A DNA stretch of 64,000 nt from Manis javanica (lineage: Eukaryota; Chordata; Mammalia; Pholidota; Manidae): assembly GCF_040802235.1 (NCBI RefSeq), contig NC_133169.1, forward strand, positions 41,609,034-41,673,033. The letters run 5' to 3'. A program made the position numbers and the translations under genes. This document shows, piece by piece, positions 11,738 through 21,779 of this stretch (positions are counted from its first letter, which is position 1; each line of letters begins with the position of its first letter). A model generated the notes under the pieces. It was not told the origin of the DNA. It saw nothing but the letters and a program-made list of their open reading frames with translations, and made no database searches.

Positions 11738-12546
11738 AGAGAGGCAGAGCCAACATGGCGGCGTGAGTAGAACAGTGGGAATCTCTTCCCAAAAACATAT
11801 ATAATTTTGAAAATACAACAAATATAACTAATCCTAAAAGAGAGACCAGAAGACACAGGACAACAGCCAGACTACATCCACACATGTGAGAGCCCAGCGC
11901 CTGGTGAAAGGGTAAGATACAAAGATACAACCCCTGGCCTGGCAGAACCCAAGCAGCCCTCCCCCCAGCTCCCAGTGGGAGGAGAGGTGTTGGAGCGGGG
12001 AGGGAGAGCAAGCCCAGGACTGCTAAACACACAGCCCTGGCCAACCGCACCAGAGCACAGACACAGTGCATGCATAGAGGGCTGGAAACTAGGGAAACAG
12101 GGCAACAAGACCTCTGAGTGGGTTCCTAAGCTGATGCCCCTGTGACAAAGAAAAGCGAGTGCTTTTGAAAGTCTGAAAGGGACAGGGATGCAACAGTTGG
12201 ACGGAAATGACACAGGTCACAGCCCAGTGGCTGGAAATTACAGGGAAAACCGGGTGCACTAACCCCCTGGGCAACAGCTCTGAGACCCCTCATGGAGGTA
12301 AACAGCCAAACAGCTCCCCCATCCATTTACCCCTATGGGTGCTGTCAAAGCAAAGAAGCAGCCTAAGGCAGGCCCCGCCTCAGAAAGGGAGCTTCCTCCA
12401 CACCAGCCAGGCAAGACACAAAGACCCAGTCTACACGCAATTACCCAACACAAGCCAATAGGGGTCGCAGTAGTCCCAGTAAAGAAAGGCCGGTAGCAAG
12501 CGAAAAGTTTGGCCCCCCCAGCTGACAGTCAATAGCACCTATCAAC
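11738..12546 (+). promoter_or_regulatory. L1A 5' UTR / internal promoter region
   Basis: About 810 bp of CpG-containing, GC-richer sequence before ORF1. It begins with a motif near 11,755 (caacatggcggcg) that fits a YY1 site, as found at the start of the human L1 5' UTR. It is unrelated to the 5' UTRs of L1B and L1C. Long antisense open frames here (for example 11,511-12,071) are by-products of base composition. Confidence 0.6.
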
Positions 12547-13406
12547 ATGAAAAGGCAAAAAAATATGATCCAGACAAGACTAACCCAGACAGCTTCGGCA
12601 TCTGCTACATCTTCCCCTGAGAAGGAACCTGGGGAGATAGATTTAACCAGTCTTCCTGAAAAAGAATTCAAAACAAAAGTCATAACCATGCTGATGGACT
12701 TGCAGAGAAATATGCAAGAACTAAGGAAGGAGAATACAGAAATAAAACAAGCTCTGGAAGGACTTCAGAACAGAATGGAGGAGATGCAAGAGACCATTAA
12801 TGGACTAGAAAACAGAGAACAGGAACGCAGAGAAGCTGATGCAGAGAGAGATAAAAGTATCTCCAGGAATGAAAGAATTCTAAGAGAGCTGAGTGACCAA
12901 TAGAAATGGAACAATATCCACATTATAGGGGTACCAGAAGAAGAAGAGAGAGAAAAAGGGATAGAAAGTGTCTTTGAAGAAATAATTGCTGAAAACTTCC
13001 CCAAACTAGGGAAAGAAACGGCCTCTCAGACCACAGAGGTAGACAGAACTCCCATGACAAGGGATCCAAGGCGGGCAAAACCAAGACACATAATAATTAA
13101 AATGGCAAAGATCAAAAACAAGGACAAAGTATTAAAGGCAGCCAGAGAGAAAAAAAGGTTACCTACAAAGGAAAACCCATCAGGCTATCATCAGACTTCT
13201 CAACAGAAACCCTACAGGCCAGAAGAGAATGGCATGATATACTTAATGCAATGAAACAGAAGGGTCTAGAACCAAGACTACTGTATCCAGCACGATTATC
13301 ATTTAAATATAAAGGAGGGATTAAACAATTCCCAGACAAGCAAAAGTTGAGGGAATTTGCCTCCCACAAACTACCTCCACAGGTCATCTTACAGGGACTT
13401 CTCTAG
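12547..13406 (+). pseudogene. L1A ORF1 (RNA-binding chaperone), broken
   Basis: ORF1p packages L1 RNA as a trimer. The first 118 codons (12,547-12,903) are open and form a Glu/Lys/Arg-rich coiled coil with heptads (LQRNMQELRKENTEIKQALE). A TAG at 12,901-12,903 follows GELSDQ-like residues where a Trp codon is expected. The RRM-like part continues (NNIHIIGVPEEEE), and a frameshift lies near 13,160. The C-terminus (ALSFKYKGGIKQF type residues) ends at the TAG at 13,404-13,406. It has two clear breaks. The family length of about 290-340 residues fits. Confidence 0.85.
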
Positions 13407-13598
13407 ATGGGAGCACTCCTAAAAAGAGCACAGAACAAAACACCCAACATATGAAGATGGGAGGAGGAGGAATAAGAAGGGAGAGAAATAAAGAATCATC
13501 AGACCGTGTTTATAATAGCTCAACAAACGAAAGTTAGACAGTAAGATAGTAAAGAAGCTAACACTGAACCTTTGGTAACCACAAACTTAAAGCCTGCA

Positions 13599-16500
13599 AT
13601 GGCAGTAAGTATATACCTTTCAATAATCACCCTAAATGTCATTGGACTGAATGCACCAATCAAAAGACACAGAGTAATAGAATGGATAAAAAAGCAAGAT
13701 CCATCCATATGCTGCTTACAAGAGACTCACCTCAAACCCAAAGACATGCACAGACTTAAAGTCAAGGGATGGAAAAAGATATTTCATGCAAACAACAGAG
13801 AGAAGAAAGCAGGTGTTGCAATTCTGGTCTCAGACAAAACAGACTTCAAAATAAAGAAAGTAACAAAAGATAAAGAAGGACATTACATAATGATAAAGAG
13901 CTCAGTCCAACAAGAGGATATAAGCATTATAAATATATATGCACCCAATACAGGAGCACCAACATATCTGAAACAAATACTAACAGAACTAAAGGAGGAA
14001 ATGGAATGCAATGCATTCATTCTAGAAGAATTCAACACACCACTCACCCCAATGGACAGATCCACCAGACAGAAAATAAGTAAGGACACAGAGGCACTGA
14101 ACAACACACTAGAACAGATGGACCTAATAGACATCTACAGAACTCTACATCCAAAAGCAACAGGATACACATTCTTCTCAAGTGCACATGGAACATTCTC
14201 CAGAATAGACCACACACTAGGTCACAAAAAGAGCCTCAATAAATTCCAAAAGATTGAAATCCTACCAACCAACTTTTCAGACCACAAAGGCATAAAACTA
14301 GAAATAAACTGTACAAAGAACGCAAAAAGGCTCACAAGCACATAGAGGCTCACAAGCACAAAACACGCTCCTAAATAATCAATGCATCAATGACCAAATC
14401 AAAATGGAGATCCAGCAATATATGGAAACAAATGACAACAACAACACAAAGCCCCAACTACTGTGGGACACAGCAAAAGCAGTCTTAAGAGGAAAGTATA
14501 TAGCAATCCAAGCATATTTAAAAAAGGAAGAACAATCCCAAATGAATGGTCTAATGTCACAACTATCGAAATTGGAAAAAGAAGAACAAATGAGGCCTAA
14601 GGTCAGCAGAAGGAGGGACATAATAAAGATCAGAGAAGAAATAAATAAAATTGAGAAGAATAAAACAATAGCAAAAATCGATGAAACCAAGAGCTGGTTC
14701 TTCGAGAAAATAAATAAAATAGATAAGCCTCTAGCCAGACATATTAAGAGGAAAAGAGAGACAACACAAATCAACAGAATCAGAAATGAGAAAGGAAAAA
14801 TCACGACGGACCCCACAGAAATACAAAGAATTATTAGAGAGTACTATGAAAACCTATATGCGAACAAGCTGGGAAACCTAGGAGAAATGGACAACTTCCT
14901 AGAAAAATACAACCTTCCAAGACTGACACAGAAAGAAACAGAAAATCTAAACAGACCAATTACTAGCAATGAAATTGAAGTGGTAATCAAAAAACTACCA
15001 AAGAACAAAACACCCGGGCCAGATGGATTCACCTCAGAATTTTATCAGACATACAAAGAAGACATAATACTCATTCTCCTTAAAGTTTTCCAAAAAATAG
15101 AAGAGGAGGGAATACTCCCAAACTCATTCTATGAAGCCAACATCACCCTAATGCCAAAACCAGGCAAAGAACCCATCAAAAAAGGAAACTACAGATCTAT
15201 ATCCCTGATGAACGTAGATGCAAAAATACTCAACAAAATATTAGCAAACCAAATTCAAAAATACATCAAAAGGATCGTACACCATGAACAAGTGAGATTC
15301 ACCCAAGGGACGCAAGGATGGTACAACATTCGAAATTCCATCAACATCATCCACCACATCAACAAAAAGAAAGACAAAAACCACATGATCATATCCATAG
15401 ATGCGGAAAAAGCATTTGACAAAGTTCAACATCCATTCATGATAAAAACTCTCATCAAAATGGGAATAGAGGGCAAGTACCTCAACATAATAAAGGCCAT
15501 TTATGATAAACCCACAGCCAACATTATATTGAACAGTAAGAAGCTGAAAGCTTTTCCTCTGAGTTCGGGAACTGGACAGGGATGCCCATTCTCCCCACTG
15601 TTATTTAACATGGTATTGGAGGTCCTAGCCACAGCAATTAGACAAAACAAAGAAATACAAGGAATCCAGATTGGTAAAGAAGAAGTTAAACTGTTGCAGA
15701 TGACATGATACTGTACATAAAAAACCCTAAAGACTCCACCCCAAAACTACTAGAACTGATATTGGAATACAGCAAAGTTGCAGGATGCAAAATTAACACA
15801 CAGAAATCCGTGGCTTTCCTATATACTAACAATGAACCAACAGAAAGAGAAATCAGGAAAACAACTCCATTCGCAATTGCATCAAAAAGAATAAAATATC
15901 TAAGAATAAACCTAACCAAAGAAGTGAAAGACTTATACTCTGAAAATTACAAGTCACTCTTAAAAGAAATTAAAGGGGACACTAACAAATGGAAACTCAT
16001 CCCATGCTCATGGCTAGGAAGAATTAATATCGTCAAAATGGCCATCCTGCCCAAAGCAATATACAGATTTAATGCAATCCCTATGAAACTACCAGCAACA
16101 TTCTTCAATGAATTGGATCAAGTAATTCAAAAATTCGTATGGAAACATCAAAGACCCTGAATAGCCAAAGCAATCCTGAGAACGAAGAATAAAGTATGGG
16201 GGATCTCACCCCCCAACTTCAATCTCTACTATAAAGCCATAGTAATCAAGACAATTTGGTACTGGCACAAGAACAGAGCCACAAACCAATGGAACAGACT
16301 AGACAATCTAGACATTAACCCAGACATATGGTCAATCAATATTTGATAAAGGAGCCATGGACATACAATGGCGAAATGACAGTCTCTTCAACAGATGGTG
16401 CTGGCAAAACTGGACAGCTACATGTAGGAGAATGAAACTGGACCATTGTATAACCCCATATACAAAAGTAAACTCAAAATGGATCAAAGAACTGAATGTA

Positions 16501-17420
16501 AGTCATGAAACCATTAAACTCGTGGAAAAAAACATAGGCAAAAACCTCTTAGACATAAACATGAGTGATCTCTTCTTGGACATATCTCCCCAGGCAAGGA
16601 AAACAACAGCAAAAATGAACAAGTGGGACTATTTTAAGCTGAAAAGCTTCTGTACAGTGAAAGACACCATCAATAGAACAAAAAGGAACCCTACAGTATG
16701 GGAGAATATATTTGACAATGACAGATCTGATAAAGGCTTGAGGTCCAAAATATATATAGAGCTCACATGCCTCAACAAACAAAAAACATATAACCCAATT
16801 AAAAAATGGGCAGAGGAACTGAACAGACAGTTCTCCAAAAAAGAAATACAGATGGCCTATAGACATATGAAAAGATGCTCCACATTGCTAATTATCAGAG
16901 AAATGCAAATTAAAATTACAATGAGGTATCACCTCACACCAGTAAGGACGGCTGCCATCCAAAAGACCATCAACAACAAATGTTGGCGAGGCTGTGGACA
17001 AAGGGGAACCCTCCTACACTGCTGGTGGGAATGTAAATTAGTTCAACCATTGTGGAAAGCAGTACGGAGGTTCATCAAAATGCTCAAAACAGACTTACCA
17101 TTTGACCTAGGAATTCCACTCCTAGGAATTTACCCTAAGAATGCAGCAATCAAGTTTGAGAAAGACAGATGCACCCCTATGTTTATCACTGCACTATTTA
17201 CAATAGCCAAGCATTGGAAGCAACCTAAATGTCCATTGATAGATGAATGGATAAAGAAGATGTGGTACATATACACAATGGAATACTACTCAGCCATAAG
17301 AAGTGGGCAAATACTACCATTTGCAGCAACATGGATCACGTGGAGGGTATTATGCTCAGTGAAATAAGCCAAGCAGAGAAAGAGAAATACCAAATGATTT
17401 CACTCATCTGTGGAGTATAA
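13599..17420 (+). pseudogene. L1A ORF2 (endonuclease / reverse transcriptase), broken
   Basis: ORF2p nicks DNA and primes reverse transcription at the nick. The start at 13,599 gives MAVSIYLSIITLNVIGLN. The endonuclease shows CCLQETHL, RIDHTLGHK and FSDHKG, but the GDFNTPL motif reads EEFNTPL (about 14,020), so a catalytic Asp is lost. A frame break lies near 14,346. The long frame 14,404-15,708 holds the RT fingers and palm ([46 protein letters not shown]). A short deletion at about 15,690 removes the start of the FADD box. A stop lies at 16,158, and open C-terminal sequence runs 16,357-17,367 with the Cys-rich [18 protein letters not shown]. The ancestral stop is at 17,418-17,420 (LICGV). 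Confidence 0.88.
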
Positions 17421-18190
17421 GAACAAAGGAAAAACTGAAGGAACAAAACAGCAGCAGAATCACAGAACCCAAGAATGGACTAACAGGTACCAAAGGGAAA
17501 GGGACTGGGGAGGATGGGTGGGTAGGGAGGGATGGGGGGAAGAAGAAGGGAGGTATTAAGTTTAGCATGCATGGGGGGTGGGAGAAAGGGGAGGGCTGTA
17601 CAACATAGAGAAGACAAGTAGTGATTCTACAACATTTTGCTATGCTGATGGACAGTGACTGTAAAGGGGTTTATAGAGGGGACCTGGTATTGGGGAGAGC
17701 CTAGTAAACATAATATTCATCATGTAAGTGTAGATTAATGATAACAAAAAAAAGAAAGAAAAGGGGAATTACTCCCTGATAGGATAAAACTAACTGTAAA
17801 TCAACAATGCATGCTTTAAATATCCTTAATTTTGATCACTTAAAGGGTGTCAGATGATCAGCTATGGAGGTATATTTTTCTGATAATATTCCTTTCTCTT
17901 AAGAAAAAAAAAAAAAGCAGTTCATGTGTGGTGACCTCCAATGAGTACTACACAATGGTATAAAAGGCATATCAAAATGTAGGCAAAGGGTGTGTTTGTG
18001 TTTATACAGAGGATCAAAGCCTAATTTGGCTACCCAGAAAATGAACTAAGATACGATATGAAGAAGAACTTCCAACATCAGCACTCTCTGCAAGACTCAT
18101 ACCAGAAGATCATCATCAACAAACCTCCACAAAGATCCAGGTGCTGCTACAGCTGTAGCTGCATTCATCTCACCGGTTCCTGGACTTGCC

Positions 18191-18475
18191 ATGGGAATGA
18201 AGAAGGAGATATCTAAGCTGGCCTGTACATACAGTAAAACAACAAATTTGACAGGATCTGTACTATTGGAACTCAACCAAGAATTAGGAGAAGTGCAAGT
18301 TGTAATGCTCCAAAATCTTACAACTACAGACTATCTACTGTTAAAAGAACATATGGGATGTGAACAGTCCCCAGGAATGGGTTGTTTTAATTTGTCTGAT
18401 TTCTCTCATACTGTTCAATTTCAGTTGGACAATATCCACCATATCATAGATAAGTTTTCACAAATGCCTAATTAG
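18191..18475 (+). pseudogene. Retroviral env transmembrane-subunit remnant
   Basis: A 94-residue open stretch that resembles the region around the disulfide loop of a retroviral TM subunit, with a heptad-like part before it, the LLLKEHMGCEQSPGMGCFNL segment, and a helix after it. It is a fragment of a fossil with no surface subunit beside it. No function is claimed. Confidence 0.5.
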
Positions 18476-19234
18476 GGTGCCTAACTGGTTTTCTTGGTTT
18501 CACTGGAGATGGCTGGTAATTATAGGTCTGCTTTGGTTATGTAACAATACTCCTACTACGTTAATGTGTGTGCGCAATTTAATTAGTAGTTTAAAACCTA
18601 TACATGCTGAAGTTACTCTACAAGATATGTCAAAGAAATAATCAATTGTCCCATGTTTTCTTCCGCCTGCTACTTCTATAGCTTTTCTTCTTCTTTCCTA
18701 ATTACAACCCTTAAATAGAATTCGTGCCTCATATCAAATTTACCGAGTATCATAATTCCTCCAAGCGGTAAAGATACCTTAAGAAAAATGCTGGGCATAG
18801 AAGCCACAGGGCATAAATCTGCAAAGAAGTAAAAAGCTAACCTTTTCAAACAATATGGCTTCTCTCTCACTTACCAACTTTACATTTCCCTGTATGGCCC
18901 CGGAAGATGACTGGTTAGCCAGAGACGGGTAAGATTCCTCAAGGGAGGAACAACCTAAGACAGGCACAGTCACAGGGGTGCCATCAGGTGAGAAATTGGG
19001 GATCAACAGAGGTGAGGCTTAGAACTTCACCCCCCCTGTTTTGAGAGAAATCTTCTGCATCCTTGGATGTTTTATTGCCCTTGTCTAGCTTGGATTGACA
19101 CATAGTCTACAGGCACACACCTGATCATCTACATTTGCTCTTTTACAACACTAAACTATGTTTTCTACCTTTATCTTGCATCTATCTACCACTTCAGCAT
19201 TTTATTAAAAATAATAATAATAAAGAGGGAAATG

Positions 19235-19552
19235 TGGTATCTACATATAAATCAAGTATAAAAATCAAACGAATATTCATATTTGAACTGATTGTTTATA
19301 GTTCATAATGTGTGATCAAAACCAAAAGTTTCTGTGATGAATGCCCTTGTACTGTTCACCATGTAACTTATTCACTATGTAAGAATTTGTTCTCCATATA
19401 AGAACTTGTTCGTTATGCTTCAGAAGATTGGAGACTGATGAAAATTAGGCTTGGTGTGGATTAATGATTGTTCATTGAGCATTGACTCCCCTATACAGAA
19501 TTTTACTGTTGTTAACAACCATTTGATCAATAAATATGAGAGATGTCTTCTC
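19235..19552 (+). repeat. LTR of the retroviral fossil (R end followed by A-tail)
   Basis: It starts with TG after a purine-rich tract and ends about 17 bases after AATAAA at about 19,531. An A-rich tail (aaaaaaaacaaaaaacaaa) follows at once. No second LTR is visible in the window. Confidence 0.6.
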
Positions 19553-19590
19553 AAAAAAAACAAAAAACAAAAAACAAACAAACAAAAAAA

Positions 19591-19809
19591 GTAAAGACTT
19601 CCAATTTTAAAATAAATAAGTAACCAGGATGTAATGTATAGCATAAGGAATAGTCAAAATATTGTAACAACTTTGTATGGTGATAGCTGGTAGCTAGAAT
19701 TATCATGTATAAATGTTGAATCATTGTGTTGTACACCTGAATCTAATGTAATACTGTATGTCAACTACACTTCAATAAAAAATTATCACCTACAAAAAAA
19801 TAAATAAAT

Positions 19810-19839
<30 letters not shown>
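19591..19839 (+). mobile_element. Old L1 3' UTR end with poly-A tail
   Basis: 'gttgtacacctgaatctaatgt ... cttcaataaaaaatt' is an L1M-like 3' end of an older type than L1A. It has an AATAAA and a mixed A/G/T-rich tail of about 45 bp ending at the target duplication. It is probably part of the same inserted RNA as L1A (see findings). Confidence 0.65.
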
Positions 19840-19840
<1 letters not shown>

Positions 19841-20042
19841 GAAGCACAGTGGGTGTTTTTCCAAAGAGACAAAGTTTCAATGACTTTCTGAGGCCTTTCA
19901 TTCTCTGCCAGCTTCCCTGTACATGGGCAGCCTGAATCCCTGTGTGCCCAAGCCCACCTCTGCCATGGCGATGTGCCCATCAAAGCACCAATGTCCCAGG
20001 TTAAGCACCCCCAGACATCCCCCTATGTCAGCTTCACCAGAG
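19840..20042 (-). pseudogene. PSMD12P: PSMD12 processed pseudogene, 5' part
   Basis: The minus strand reads KLAENERPQKVIETL..LWKNTHCAS, which corresponds to the [26 protein letters not shown] region of PSMD12, directly continuing the HCVSYMVSTS end at 11,737. Upstream, a degraded DGHIAMAEVG segment fits the DGRIVKMEVD start of the protein. The 5' end lies near 20,000-20,042, close to the second copy of the retrocopy target duplication, so the retrocopy was nearly full length. Confidence 0.85.
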
Positions 20043-20059
20043 CCCCACTGTATACTCCT
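20043..20059. repeat. Target-site duplication of the PSMD12 retrocopy (right)
   Basis: ccccactgtatactcct, partner of 10,064-10,080. Confidence 0.75.
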
Positions 20060-21779
20060 GCATCCTTTGTCACCCATTAACTGACCATATATGTATGGGC
20101 TTATATCTGTGCTCTCTGCTCTGTTCCATTGATCTTAGAGTCTGTTCTCCTGTCAGTACCATACTCTTTTGATGACTGTGGCTTTGTAGTATAGCTTAAA
20201 GTCAGGAAGCATGATAGTCCAGCTTTTGACTTCTTTCTCAAGATTGTTTTGGTTTTTTGTTGTCTTTGTGGATCTTTATAAGTTTTGGATATTTGTTCTA
20301 GGTAATGGAAAAATGCTATTGGTATTATGATAGGGATTGCATTGAAATTGTAAATTGTTTGGAGAGGATGCCATTTGGACAATGTTGTTTATTCTCATCC
20401 ATGACCACAGGACAGATTTTCCTGGCCTATTTGTCTTCTTTATCTGGTTCCTTTCAGTGCAAAATAAGATGTTTGATTTGAAATTTTCCTTGTTACTTGA
20501 AGTGGGCTTTTATTGCTATGAACTTTCCACTTACAAGTAGTTTTGCTGATTCTGATAGAATTTTTAATTTAATATTTCTGTCTTCATTTGTCTCTATGCA
20601 TTTTTTTTTCTCCTATGCTTTCTTTGATGAGTTTTTGGTTGTTCAGAAGCATGTTGTTTAATTCCTACATTTTTTGTGGTTTTTCCTTTTATTGATTTAC
20701 TTCATTTTAGTTTTATATCAATGTGAGTGGGAATAAAATATTTATGAATTTATCTTCTTTAATTATGAGAATTATTTTGAGGCTTAAATGTGATCTCCCC
20801 TGAGCACATTTGATGTTCACTTGAGAAGAATCTTTATTTCTTGATTATGGATGGAATATTCTGTATTTATCTCTTCAGACCATCCAGTAGAATGTCCTGT
20901 CTAAAGCCATTGTTTTGGATTTTCTAAGCCAGTTGATATTCTGTTTGGATGATCTAGCATTGATGTAAATGGAATATTAAGCTCCCAGTTAATAACTTTT
21001 TACTGTCAACTCCTGTTTCAGACTGTTAATATTCATTTTACATATTTAGGTTCCCCTTTATTGGATTCATATATGTAAAGGTGCTGTATCATCTTGCAGG
21101 ACTGATTCCTTTGTTATTATGTTAGGCTCTGTTTTGTTACACTGTTCTTTTTCCAGTTAATTTCTCTTCTATGATAATAGCTGCTTTATTTTCACTCCCA
21201 TTTCATGGAACATCTTTTTGTGTATCTTCATTTTAATTCTGTGTTTATCCTTATTTCTGAAAAGAGTCTTCCTATGCTACGACTACAGATGCCTATGCTT
21301 AGAGAGAGATGACTCTTTTTTTTGGTAAAAAAAAAACCATATCCAATTACATTTAAAGTAGTTGTGTATCCATATATATTATTGCCATTTGGTTAATTAT
21401 TTTGTTTTTCTTTTTGTAATTACTATTCTTTTCTTTCTCTATTCCCTTATGGTTTTGTAATGTTTTATTACATTTAAGTTACTTTCTTATTCTCTTGTGT
21501 GTAATTACTGTAATATTCACTTTCACCATATGGATCTCCTGTGACATACTATGTGTAACAGACTGTTTTGGTTGAGAGCAGTCTTAGTTTCAATACAATA
21601 CATAATTATACATTTTCACTTTCTCATGTATTTTGTTTTTGATGTGATGTTTTACATACTTTTATTTTATGCATCCCTTAATTATTGTAATTTTCATAGT
21701 GTACTACTACTTTTTCTTTTGATCTTTAACTAACTTTAAAAATTTGTATTTTGAAAGTTAGTAACTATCATATATACCT
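20060..21779 (-). mobile_element. Old L1 (L1D), second segment, RT and endonuclease region
   Basis: Continues the L1 interrupted at 10,080. On the minus strand come RT C-terminal landmarks (tctgttccattgatct; gtggctttgtagtatagctt), then a jump near 20,470 into the linker between RT and endonuclease, and then endonuclease-like sequence up to about 21,400. It is decayed by many stops. Confidence 0.7.

Larger units (their letters stand above)
11738..17760 (+). mobile_element. Near full-length L1 (L1A), 6.0 kb, inactive
   Basis: A complete-length LINE-1: 5' UTR starting 'agagaggcagagccaacatggcggc', ORF1, inter-ORF spacer, ORF2, G-rich 3' UTR with the typical 'gtaagtgtagattaatgataacaaaa' end, and an A-rich tail. 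It starts directly at the target duplication. Both ORFs carry frameshifts or stops. It is the youngest-looking L1 in the window, and its ORF2 can be aligned throughout with the older L1B at 29,253-34,590. Confidence 0.92.
17761..19590 (+). mobile_element. Endogenous retrovirus 3' fragment, retrocopied, fossil
   Basis: A broken, incomplete retroviral remnant of about 1.8 kb. In order it has degraded leader-like sequence, a short part of an envelope transmembrane subunit (18,191-18,475), further degraded 3' env sequence, a purine-rich tract (aataaagaggga) and an LTR (19,235-19,552). gag and pol are absent. After the LTR polyadenylation signal comes an A-rich tail, so this looks like a processed RNA copy made by L1 rather than a provirus. 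The class is not settled; the env segment resembles gamma-type transmembrane subunits. It lies inside the span enclosed by the L1A target duplication. Confidence 0.65.

Noticed and set aside
11511-12071. A 186-codon minus-strand open frame with a PSMD12-like C-terminal half
   Set aside because: It is a chance fusion of antisense L1A 5' UTR with the PSMD12 retropseudogene. It contains an L1-insertion junction, and its PSMD12 part lacks the rest of the protein. An L1 antisense promoter could transcribe it, but nothing supports a product.
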